Shown one piece after another: positions 33,247 to 42,936 of a DNA stretch of 64,000 nt. Within the stretch, counting starts at the first letter, position 1, and each line of letters opens with the position of its first letter. The stretch spans positions 10,498,034-10,562,033 of the forward strand of contig CM032817.1 in NCBI GenBank assembly GCA_019155185.1, written 5' to 3'. The notes under the pieces are model-generated. The model worked only from the letters and a program-made list of their open reading frames with translations, did not search any database and was not told the origin of the DNA. Position numbers and translations under genes: made by a program. Source of the DNA: Beaufortia kweichowensis (Eukaryota; Chordata; Actinopteri; Cypriniformes; Gastromyzontidae).

Positions 33247-34135
33247 CAGTAGCTCGGTGGTTGAGTTCTTACTTTCTGAACCCGTCATTGTTTAAATTCC
33301 ACACAATCTTCAAAGGCTTTTTACTTTATTTATCAATTTAACAAAAGCATTTAACAAAAACCTTTGGTGATCCAGACTGATTCGTTCAAGGGTTGAATGT
33401 CTGCCCATTTTCTATTTTCTTTACTTGCCTTAAACAAAGATCCCATCCAAAAAACTCAAAGCAAAGATGTTAGAAGTTAAGTAGATCAGGGTTTTAGCTC
33501 TCGGCTCAAGTTCGGAAGAGTTTGGGTTCAAAACCAAAGATTTCTACTCTCTTTACTTGCCTTAAAAAATAACCACTCCAAAAAACTCAAAGCAAGGATA
33601 TTCAAGTTCAGGGAGTTGAGTTAAGCCTTTAGTTCAGAAGAGCCTGGGTTCAAACCCCATGTTCTCTATTTTCTTTGCTTGCATTAAACTTTTTTAAACT
33701 TTTGCCTCGAGTGCCAAGGAAATTTTGGGTTCAAGTCCAACGTGTACTTTTTCTTTACTTGCCTTAAACAAAGAAACACCCCAAAAATCTCAAAGCAAAA
33801 ACAACATAAGCATGCAGTTCCCAGTAGCTCAGGGTTAGAGGTCTGACTCCTGGACCAGAAGGTCTTCGGTTCAAATCCAGTTACTGGAGTTTAAGTTTGG
33901 CTTTGTCTTTCTTATGCGGTCAAGATGTCAAACCAAGAGACAAGTGCACCAAGAGAAGAATAACAAGCATGCTCATCAGTAGATCTATGGCTCCTGGACC
34001 AGAAGGTCCTGGGTTCAAATCCAATCGCTGAATTTTAAGTTCTGCTTTGTCTTACTTATGCAGTCAAGATGTCAAAACAAGAGACAAGTGTGCCAGGAGA
34101 AGTGTCACAAGCGTGCAAGACACAGCACTGTAGAG
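33247..34135 (+). repeat. tRNA-like tandem array 1 (about 6-7 units)
   Basis: B-box-like GGTTCAAATCC words occur near 33,290 (degenerate), 33,523, 33,646, 33,726, 33,869 and 34,010, about 80-143 bases apart between recognisable units. Several are preceded at tRNA-like distance by an A-box-like TAGCTC motif. Left-hand spacers share CTTTACTTGCCTTAAAC and an AAAACTCAAAGCA word. Right-hand spacers share TTTGTCTTTCTTATGC and AAGATGTCAAA. No unit looks like a sound tRNA: anticodon arms are off-size and acceptor stems are imperfect. These are therefore called tRNA-derived repeats, not tRNA genes. Confidence 0.75.
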
Positions 34136-34479
34136 ACTTGGCCGGGCCAAATGTTGGATTTCTTTGGGATCATAAAGTTACGACAAACAACAAATTCCTA
34201 GGGGGAATCAACACCAGAACCCCTTTTGGCTCCAGAAAGTCTGGGTTAAGTGATGACCTGCCGGTTGTTACTTAACTCAGGAGGACAGTTATGGTACCTC
34301 TCTGGCCTTCCCCCAGAGAGGGTGACCCCCCAGCTCAACTCCCTGAGATTCTCCAGGCCCCCTGGAGATTTGCAGAGAGGACTAGAGAAGTACATTCCAA
34401 ACACCTCAAAGAGACTCTCTAGAATGAGCGGGACTAAACTGCCCAATTTGTATCTATATATATATATCTATGTGTGTAT

Positions 34480-35560
34480 TCCTCCATAATCACTTGAGAC
34501 CCTGCCGTAGTTATTGCATGCATTTCAGTGTCATTCGAAGTTTAACTGTTATTTCATGGCAGATGAATGAATAACTATTGTTCTTACTTCACTTCTCTCT
34601 CGTGTGTGGTATCAAAATGATCCACAAATTATTTCCTAAATAATGATGCACAGTACATAGTCATGGCGTGCATCATACTCAATTTACAATAAGTTTATGT
34701 GTTCGGTGCAAACAGGACATAAACCGTACCTGTGTAAATCATTTGTCACAAAGAAGGACAAAGAGATTTCTCCAGCGCAACCACCGTCCTTTTGCCATTG
34801 GTCAAAAGACCTGACAGGGGCGTGACAGCTGTGCCTTTAAGACCACTATGCATCGGACAACTCTTTGCTCACAAACTTGGAATCTCTCCAAAACTTCGTG
34901 GGACCTGCCCTTCTTCAGGACAGCTTTTCCGGCAATCTTACTTCGGCAGACTTCGACACTTCTCGCGAAACTTCGCTCTCCGAACGGACTTCGCGAATCC
35001 ACCGGGACACTCTCTCTCTTTCTCTCCGCGCACCAGGATTCTTGCCGACGCAACTAACTGTTCAATGCAAGTATCACCATTCAACAGCGCTTAAGCAACT
35101 GCCCCTTGGCTACCAAGGTGAACTTTTTGTAGAGAAAAACCCGGTGGTTGTGTCCTGCTGATTTAATATGCCATTCTTTACTCTAATTTTTCTATGCTTT
35201 ATCTTGTATGAATGTGAATGTGTATGTGTTTTGTTAGTTAATCAATATCAGATCTCAGTAGCTTAGTCAATAAATCTTCATTTGTATTCACTCATGATTG
35301 TCTCTGCTTAATGCTCATAACACATCCCTTAAACTGTGCGATACTGTTACCGGCTCTGTATGTATTACTGTATTGGGCATGGACCGTTGTTAATCAAGGC
35401 CAGAAGAATAACGCGTTTATTGCACCAGGTAATGCTACAAAATACATATAGTTAATAATCTTTATCTGTAAGTATTTCCATTTGAGCCACAAGTAATTAT
35501 AACCTGAAACTGAACCGTGTTTTAAATAACACCGTCTTAGTTTCACCTATACCAGTGGGT
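34480..35560 (+). other. LTR-like or promoter-like CpG patch of unknown origin
   Basis: A relatively CG-rich stretch (34,790-35,090) with a CCTTTAAGACC word leads into T-rich DNA with an AATAAA (near 35,269), followed by GATTGTCTCTGCTTAATGC and ATAACACA. This order (upstream GC-rich, then poly(A) signal, then a short tail) is what a solitary LTR of a Ty3-type element looks like. No gag/pol coding region, second LTR or target-site duplication was found, so the call is tentative. Confidence 0.3.
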
Positions 35561-35577
35561 CTAGAGACTGGCACCGC

Positions 35578-35700
35578 CTGTGACTAACAAGTGTGAATGA
35601 GAGAGTGAAAGGGGGGAGACGGTGGATGGTGTTTCCCCCTGAGTTTCGGGCATGTGGAGGTAGGGTCTTATAGACCAGAATGTGAAGAACAGCTGAAATT
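35578..35700 (+). repeat. Single copy of the GGGGGAGAC hairpin repeat
   Basis: Contains GTGACTAACAAGTGTGAA, then GGGGGGAGAC and GTTTCCCCC separated by ten bases (35,611-35,639), then TTTCGGGCATGTGGAGGTAG. The same wording occurs twice in the palindrome at 38.0-38.3 kb. Confidence 0.75.
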
Positions 35701-36084
35701 AAAAATGCATATATCACAATATGACCAATTATCAGCCTATGTCACACTGACATGCAGGTTCAACTATGTAAATGGTAAATGTAGAAGGTTTAATTGAATC
35801 TTGAAAGTTGTCAACTCTATGACAAGCTGTATATGCTAAACAAATATTTTGTATTTGTGTTACACAATAAAGCAAATCTCACTTGGGGTTTTCCAAAAAA
35901 TCTAATTCAACTGAGAGCTACAAGTTACAGTAACAACTGAATTTTCCATAAATAGTTTACATGACAGTTTACATTGATATTTACATAACAATTCCAAAAG
36001 TTTACATAAATTTTTGTTTTGTACAGAATTGTTGAAACATAGAGTATATGTATATGTAATGCAAGTATATCTTAAGTGTGCGTA

Positions 36085-36370
36085 ATTAAATTATTTAATT
36101 AATGTGCAGTTCACCATCTGCTCCAGCAGGTGTCACATGCGGACAGCAAACAGCAACTCTCCTCGGCAGTAAACACAACAGAGAGAGAGACGCAACACAC
36201 CTGTGAGTAACTGTTTACCTAAAAATACATTTATCTTGTATCACTTTGCATTAAGTCTGTAATAATAAAGCGTTTCTGGACAGTCATGTTCCTAGCAGAC
36301 AGCTCGTTCAGGTTCCTAACAGATGCTCTTTATGTTCAATTGTATTTGGGTAGTTGACAAATATAATGTG
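36085..36370 (+). repeat. Left copy of a diverged direct duplication
   Basis: The sequence from AATTAATGTGCAGTTCACCA through CACCTGTGAGTAAC, TCTGTAATAATAA, GCGTTTCTGGACA and GCAGACAGCTCGTT is matched in the same order at 37,020-37,300. Between the two copies lie about 650 bases of AT-rich DNA. No coding potential was seen. Confidence 0.7.
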
Positions 36371-37019
36371 GATGTGTGCTGTGATGTGACAGCTTTAGGA
36401 AAACATTGAAGACAGATTACTGTGAGCTCATTAAAGTGTAAATAAAACAACATGCCGTGGTAGAAACATGAAAAAAATGACATCTAATTGATTGATAAAT
36501 GTGTTTGTGCAAATAATGTTGCTTGTGTAATTGATGTAATTGTGGTAATGTTTAAATTTCAAGACAATGTTTTTTTGGTTTACTGCCAATAGACTAACCA
36601 TATCTCAGATTTGCAATTGTTGCATTCATAAAATATAACTGTGTATAATGTGTATAAAATAATATTTATAAATATAATTGTGTGAATATTTATATGACAT
36701 ATGTATTTATTGACATAATATTGGGAGGATTATATTGTCCGAAACTAGAAATAGTAATAACTAGAAATAGTAATAATAACTACCATGATCATGCATGTAG
36801 TAAAAAAGTGGCATACTATGCATTCACAGATCTTTTTCATATTGCATATTTTATCATTAGCAGATCATTTACTTTTTGATGCATGCAAATTGAAGTGTTT
36901 TTTCTGTGTATGATGAACAAACATAAGGATTCAGAAACGTTATTTAATTCATTTAAGATATTTATTACTTATTGTAATATATCATACCCAACACTGCCTT
37001 TGCATTATTCTATGTTCAG

Positions 37020-37300
37020 CATATTATTGAATTAATATCCAGTTCATCATCCGTTCTAACAGGCTCACAAGCGGAAAACACAAACTCTCGTCAGCAGAGA
37101 ACAAAGAAACCCTACATGCTATTCACCTGTATGTAACTTTTTGCATTAAAAAATTACATGCAAAGTTTGCGTATACGTCTGTAATTATTATGCGTTCCTG
37201 GACACGTGTTAAAGTCATAGCAGTCAGCTTGTTTAGACGCTCCTTATTTTGACTTTGATTTATTTGCTGTTGTATTTGGATTTAATTTGGAAATATTTGA
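37020..37300 (+). repeat. Right copy of a diverged direct duplication
   Basis: Parallel words in the same order as the copy at 36,085: AATTAATATCCAGTTCATCA, CACCTGTATGTAAC, TCTGTAATTATTA, GCGTTCCTGGACA and GCAGTCAGCTTGTT. The offset of about 935 bases is constant, so this is a tandem duplication and not a dispersed repeat. Confidence 0.7.
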
Positions 37301-37556
37301 CAGTATAATTTACGTTATACATGTATAGCTGTGCATTGGCCCCATCAGTTGATAGCTTTCATTAGATATTTCTAAGATCTAATAACTGTCACTGCACATA
37401 TTGAGTATACACATGAAAATGCACTTTTTATTTTATAAATAACATTAACTTATGTAACTAATGTTATAAACTACATTAAATAACATCATTGTTTTTATTA
37501 TTTATTTTTTGTTTATAATTGGTCAACTGTTTAGACTCAATTGGTCAAGCGTGCAG

Positions 37557-37935
37557 CTCCATGTGGCTCAGAGGTAGAGCTCTAGCTCCTGGACCAGAAG
37601 GTTCTGTGTTCAAATCCAGTCACTGGAGTTTAAGTTCTGCTTTGTGTTTCTTATGCAGTCAAGATGTCAAAACACGAGACAAGAGCGCCAGGAGAAGTGT
37701 CATAAGCGTGCAAGACACAGTGGCTCTGCGGTAGAGCACTGGCTCCTGGACCAGATGGTTCTGTGTTCAAATCCAGGCAATGGAGTTTATGTTCTGTTGT
37801 CTTTCTTATGCCGTCAAAACAAGAGACAAGCGTACCAGGAGAAACTTCTCAAGTGTGTAAGACACAGTGGCTCTGCGGTAGAGCACTGAAATCTGGTCCG
37901 GAAGGTCCAGGGTTCAAGCCCGGTTCAAGCCCGGA
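37557..37935 (+). repeat. tRNA-like tandem array 2 (three units)
   Basis: Units begin near 37,557, 37,716 and 37,863, with spacing of 159 and 147. Each has GGCTC(A/T)G(A/C)GGTAGAGC, an A box with a self-complementary D arm (GCTC...GAGC), and a TTCAAATCC or TTCAAGCCC B box. In the first unit CTCCA-GTG at the 5' end pairs with CACTGGAG at the 3' end as an acceptor-like stem with one bulged T. The anticodon arm CTGG...CCAG leaves an eight-base loop, against the normal seven. Confidence 0.8.
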
Positions 37936-38690
37936 GTGTGTCGTAGTCACACGTAACCTACAACAGTCTCTCCGGAGACTAAAGCTTGACGTGAGTCAGT
38001 GTCACACCTGAGTTGCTGTCAGACGTGACCCACACAGTCTCCCACAAGAGACTGTGAAACGGGGGAGATGGTGGAGGGTGTCTCCCCCCGGGTTTCAGGC
38101 ATGTGGAGGTAAGGGGTTATGGAGCAGAGCGTGAATAGCTGGAAAATTTTGTCAGTAGCCTGTCCCACCAGACAAATAAACTTATGCTGTTCTTTACAAT
38201 ATAACCCCTGACCTCCTCCTGCCCGAAACCCGGGGGGAGACACCATCCACCGTCTCCCCCTTCACTCTTGTTAGTCACATGTGACAACGACACACATCAG
38301 CTTTAGTCTCTAGAGAGACTGTTGTAGGTCACGTGTGATGTCGACACACTCCGGGCTTGAACCGGGCTTGAACCCTGGACCTTCCGGACCAGAGGTCAGT
38401 GCTCTACCGCTGAGCCACTGTGTCTTACACACTTGAGAAGTTTCTCCTGGTACGCTTGTCTCTTGTTTTGACGGCATAAGAAAGACAACAGAACATAAAC
38501 TCCATTGCCTGGATTTGAACACAGAACCATCTGGTCCAGGAGCCAGTGCTCTACCGCAGAGCCACTGTGTCTTGCACGCTTATGACATTTCTCCTGGCGC
38601 ACTTGTCTCTTGTTTTGACATCTTGACTGCATAAGAAACATAAAGCAGAACTTAAACAGCAGTGACTGGATTTGAACCAGGACTTTCAAG
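37640..38690. repeat. Long imperfect palindrome (inverted duplication, arms about 480 bp)
   Basis: The plus strand from about 37,640 to 38,120 reads almost the same as the minus strand from about 38,690 down to 38,210. Matching landmarks include TTATGCCGTCAAAACAAGAG, the doubled TTCAAGCCCGG, TACAACAGTCTCTC, GGAGACTAAAGC and CTCCCCCCGGGTTTC. A spacer of roughly 90 bases lies at the centre. The outer parts are much more alike than the centre, where the left arm has an extra insertion around 38,020-38,055. Confidence 0.85.
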
Positions 38691-39180
38691 CACCGAAGTC
38701 AAGTGTTCTACCACCGGGCCACTGAGCCGGTGAAGTTCTGGTGATTGATTGTTTTTTGAGGGAGGTTTTGTTTTTTATGTTATTAATGAAAAGAAACAAC
38801 AAAGAACCACAGGGTCTAGATTTGAACCAGAACTTTCAAGCACCAATGTCAAGTGTTCTACCACTGAGCCACTGAGCCACTGAGCCGGTAGAGTTTTAGC
38901 AGGGTTGTTTGGAGGGAGTTTTTTGTTTTTATGTAATTAATTAAAAGAAAGAAGAACCACAGGTCCTGGGTTTGAAACGGGACTTTCAAGCACCAAAGAC
39001 AAGTGTTATGCCACTGAGCTGGTAAAGTTTTGCTGATTTTATTTTTGAGAGGGGTTTTTGTTTTTATGTTATCAATGAAAAGAAAGAAAAAAAAAAAGCC
39101 TCATGGCCTGGGTTTGAACCGGGATTACCAAGTAACAGAGTCAAGTGTTTTACCATTGAACCACTGAGACGATGACGTTT
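38335..39180 (-). repeat. tRNA-like tandem array 3 (six units, minus strand)
   Basis: Minus-strand B boxes appear as GGATTTGAAC-type words near 38,354, 38,511, 38,668, 38,819, 38,969 and 39,109, with a period of about 140-157. A boxes read GCTCAG(T/C)GGTAGA on the minus strand. The inner units share spacers with array 2. The outer units share a TTTTTGAGGGAGGTTTTG-type spacer resembling the reverse of array 1's left-hand spacers. A short CACTGAGC triplication sits near 38,866-38,886. Confidence 0.8.
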
Positions 39181-39434
39181 AACTTTTTTTTCTGTGAGTG
39201 TGTTTTTATGTCATATATATAATATATGTTTATTTTAACATAACTTAGAGAAAAGTAATTTATTATTATATATGAATTTACAAGCCTTGCTTTTACATGC
39301 ATATTTAAATGAACATATACAATGTGTCACAAATTTTGTAACAAACTAATTTTGAAATCACTTATTTAAGGAAATCTTTTATATCACATGTGGACCAAAA
39401 TATACAATAAAATGATGAAAAAAAAAACAATGCA

Positions 39435-39700
39435 TACAGTACCAGTCAAAAGTTTAGACAATGCTTCTTTAGAAAATGCTTCTCATTATCTTTTAATCTG
39501 AAAGTGTATATTTCAGTGTTTGTAGACAGAAATATAATTGTGCCAACATATTAATTTGGTTTACTTTGCCCAAAAAATTAATAAATAATGAGTCCAGCAT
39601 TGATAGGAATTTCTTCTTCTTTAAGAGTATGATTTTACATGACCTATACTTGCTTAAGATTAACACAGCTGCCAGTTGGATCCAAAAGTCTCTAGAAAAT
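39435..39700 (+). repeat. MITE, copy 1 (TACAGTACCAGTCAAAAG family), 3' end unclear
   Basis: The left end TACAGTACCAGTCAAAAGTT is followed by the family core ATAATTGTGCCAACATATTA. The right terminal repeat is not recognisable. Two more copies are at 47,228 and 61,935. Confidence 0.75.
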
Positions 39701-39789
39701 TGAGAAATCAAAAAATAAACAATTTAACTAGCATACAGACATTATAGACAACAGTAGAAATATCAATTATGAAGACAAACGTGTAAATA

Positions 39790-41270
39790 AAACAGAGAGC
39801 GCCCTCATGTGGCCAATAAGGAAAGTAAACCTAACTGGAACATAAGTACCTGAAACCTTTTTCACAGAAATATTTTATATTTCCTTCATTTGATTTATTT
39901 ATTTTATTTATTAATTATTTTTATAAATGTCATTTGTATCATTTAGTAGTGCATAGCGGTGTTCAATTTTCTGAACTGTTTTAATAATTGCATAAATATA
40001 TTAGTTTTAAATGGCGTAGTCAAAGAAAATAGCTGCATTTATGGGTAATTTATGGAAAGTACACTTTTCATGACTAACTGTAATCAAAGGAAAAACCTAG
40101 TATTATATATTTTTTTTTTAATTGTATTATTAAATATCGCATTGTTAATGATGCCTTTAAAGCTTTAGAATTAATTACATGAAATCTTATTTTAATTCTT
40201 GTGAGAAGACGGTCATTGCACGGCGCCCTCCTGTGGACAATTATGGAAATTACACATGACATCTATTTCTGTGCTTTTACCTGTCCATATATTTTCATGT
40301 ATATTCTATTTACTTTATATTTTGTCTTTTTTAGTCCTGTAAAACAATTTAGTATTCTCTGATTTGTTTAAATAATTACATACATATATTAGTTTTAAAC
40401 ATTTAAGTCAGAGAAACGTAACTTAGGCGTTATTTCATAGATACCATTATTTAATCATATATTTGTATTTGGGTTTGTAGATTTGTTAATGTAATTGCAA
40501 TAAGTATGGAATAAAACATGATTTTATTTTTATTCTAGTAGGAGGAACGTAACCTTACGGCGCCCTCCTGTGGTAATTAATGGAAAGTACACTTGAAACC
40601 TTTTTCTGCGGTTTTAACTGTAGCAAAGTCCTTTAATGGAAAGTCCACGATCCCGGCCGCCATATTTGCAACGCTTCCGGGCAGCAATTTTAGTCGTACA
40701 ACAGTCTTACTTGAATGGGGGAAGACCGGTGTCTCTAAAATCGTCCGCTAAGGTCACAAACAACTAACATAATTCTGACCAGCAATTAAACTGGAAATTA
40801 ACTGTACCATATATTTTGTTTCGTAAACTTTAATTGCGCAAAAAAAAAAACCTTTTCTAGGTAGTGCAGCTACTGCGCATGTGTAAAGGTTCACAGCGAG
40901 CTAAAAAGAGCCCCTCCTCCAACGAATCGTCAGCGTTATCACGATTGACGATTGGCTGTTTTTCTACAAGCGGGACTTCCGTCGCCAGAGCTGTTCACAT
41001 TTCCTCAATAATAGTAATAGAACTGCAGCATCATGTTTATGACTGAAGTCAAAGGAAAGCAATTGTATTATTCCATTTATTAGATTAATAAATTGTTTTT
41101 GTTATATAGACAAGCGTATCGGTGTTTAATCTTCTGATTTGTTTAAATAAATCTATATTTATAAAGGTTCTAATGAGAACGCATTTGCATGGCGCCCTCC
41201 CTTGGACATTTATGGGAAGTACACCTGAACCTTTCTCCGTTGTCTTTAACTGTAATTGAGATTTTAAATT
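39790..41270. repeat. Four-copy degenerate tandem repeat with CTCF-like words
   Basis: GCGCCCTC-N2-TGTGG-type words occur at 39,799, 40,223 and 40,560, with a weaker form at 41,192. Each is followed by a GGAAAGTACAC- or GGAAATTACAC-like string and an AACCTTTTTC-like string. Two of the units also share CTGATTTGTTTAAATAA or TATATTAGTTTTAAA. Unit spacing is irregular (about 340-630). The array lies just upstream of smkr1. Confidence 0.65.
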
Positions 41271-41705
41271 TCAATTAGATATTTTTAGTTTATAAATTAA
41301 AAAAAATTGTTACTGCCTCTACAGCAGTAAGTAGCTCATATTTAGATCTATGTGGAATGACAGAAATAACCTGGACCAACCTGAAAAGCCAGCTGGAGGA
41401 CCAGTCTCACGTAAAGCCTCTGAAGATCCATCACTAAGACAACACCAGACAACAACACAAATAAAGACCTTATATCAGTAAAAACACTGGATGGTTACTA
41501 CAGCTCACTGGTAGGACAGTCTTTAATGTACAATTTCTGAAACAGCGGATTAAAAAAAAAAAAAACGGAAAATGTTAAAAAGTGGAAGGAAATGAAAACT
41601 ACCTGCATTTTGTTTGCAACTTGCAAATTTAACAATTATATTTTGCAGTGCAAACTCAATCCCTTTAACATCTCCGACATCATTTAATAGGAAGACGCTT
41701 GAGTA

Positions 41706-42096
41706 ATGGTAAGAAACTTGTTTATGTCATTTTGTTTTTAAAAACCAAAAATCTGTTGGGAAATTTGTCTACCACACATTTCCAAACAGATTAAATCAGA
41801 CAGTCTGTAAATCAGACTAATGAATGTATCTTTTGCAGCCTGCAGGTACCAGAAAGTCAAAATCTAAAAGTGCAAGACCTGCCACAAAAAGCAAAAGTAA
41901 GCGGTCTTCCAAGAAACGGTCTGCAAGTGCCAAATCTACAAGAAATGATGTGGATATACTGAGTCCAGCGGCCATGGAGAACATCTACTACATCTCTCAT
42001 AATGCCATGGACTGCTTAGAGTTCAGAGGCTTTGGATGGCCTGGAGCCACCAAAAAGAAAGGAAAGAAAGGGAAAAAACAAAAAGGCAAAAAATAA
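41706..42096 (+). CDS. smkr1: Small lysine-rich protein 1
   Basis: Exon 1 contributes only ATG (41,706-41,708), directly followed by the donor GTAAGA. Exon 2 is 41,839-42,096 after a TTTTGCAG acceptor. The product is 86 residues: a Lys/Ser/Arg-rich N-terminal third, then the conserved block DILSPAAMENIYYISHNAMD, CLEFRGFGWPG, and a poly-Lys/Gly tail. That block is what I remember of SMKR1, and the place next to strip2 agrees with the human order. Its molecular role is not established to my knowledge. An alternative start at 41,824 would read through the acceptor and add MYLLQ; the spliced Met-Pro start is preferred. Confidence 0.88.
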
Positions 42097-42251
42097 ATGT
42101 CAGTTTGTGCCAGTCATGTTATTTGCATTTGCCTTATGCCATGTAAACTGAGAACAGTGAATATTCTTACTTCTTTAAATTGTCAGTTGGAACTGTTTAG
42201 TTTCACAACTTTAGCAAAAAAATGTATTTGCTGAATGTTACATTCATCTCA

Positions 42252-42257
42252 AATAAA
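42252..42257 (+). promoter_or_regulatory. smkr1 polyadenylation signal
   Basis: AATAAA 156 bases after the smkr1 stop, in CTCAAATAAAGTTTATAAAC. It is well placed for a short 3' UTR. Confidence 0.75.
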
Positions 42258-42582
42258 GTTTATAAACCTTAAACATCTTTAATGGGCCTCTGTCTTGGAA
42301 ATCAATAATATCAGCAGAAAAAAGTAATGTTTTTTAACGTCAAATATGCAGAAAGAAATAAAGGTGGTACACGTTTCTACATTATAGTACTTTAACGTTA
42401 ATTTTATTTAATCTATGATTCTTTAAAACTGGGAAAAATAAAAACTTTTGCTATAAAATGTTAAAAACAAAATTGTAAAGAGGAACAGCAGAGGGCAATG
42501 GAATACTGGGCAAGGGCAAGTGTAATACTGGCATAAGAAATGAGGCTATACATTTTTAATAATAAGATTTGTTATCAGCTAC

Positions 42583-42588
42583 TTTATT
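42583..42588 (-). promoter_or_regulatory. Candidate cd9 polyadenylation signal
   Basis: TTTATT on the plus strand reads AATAAA on the minus strand, about 350 bases after the cd9 stop. It faces the smkr1 signal at a distance of about 330 bases. Confidence 0.5.
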
Positions 42589-42936
42589 TGTAATTCCAAA
42601 TGGTTACTTTCTCAAAACACACAGAACACAATTCACTAATTTATAAAATAAGCCATTTCATAAAATGTTACACAAGAGAAAATGTAAGAAGCTTGTAAGT
42701 ACATTCATAGAGGCATATATGAACGGTAATCTAAATGCCAAAAGAAATTAAAATGAATAAAGGCCAGTCATGTGGAGGGACTCAGTTCCGTGTTTCTGTG
42801 GCCTGTAACAGTTTATATGCGTTTGGAAAATGCTGAGCTTGTTAGAAGACAAAGGGATTTTCCAAACACACACATACAAATGCACACACAATCAGATAAA
42901 TACAAAGCAAAAAACAGCCTGCTGGGCATCAGCAGC

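Noticed and set aside
34250..34489. 79-codon open frame as a retroelement remnant
   Set aside because: No reverse transcriptase, integrase or gag motif could be seen, and it ends in simple TA repeats.
37763..38522. Matching open frames on both strands at 37,763 and 38,522 as a duplicated gene
   Set aside because: They are translations of the tRNA-like repeat arms of the palindrome; similarity comes from the DNA duplication.
33247..39180. Functional tRNA genes
   Set aside because: A and B boxes are present, but anticodon loops are eight bases or more where checked, acceptor stems have mismatches or bulges, and units sit in a tandem repeat with shared spacers. They are better called tRNA-derived repeats.
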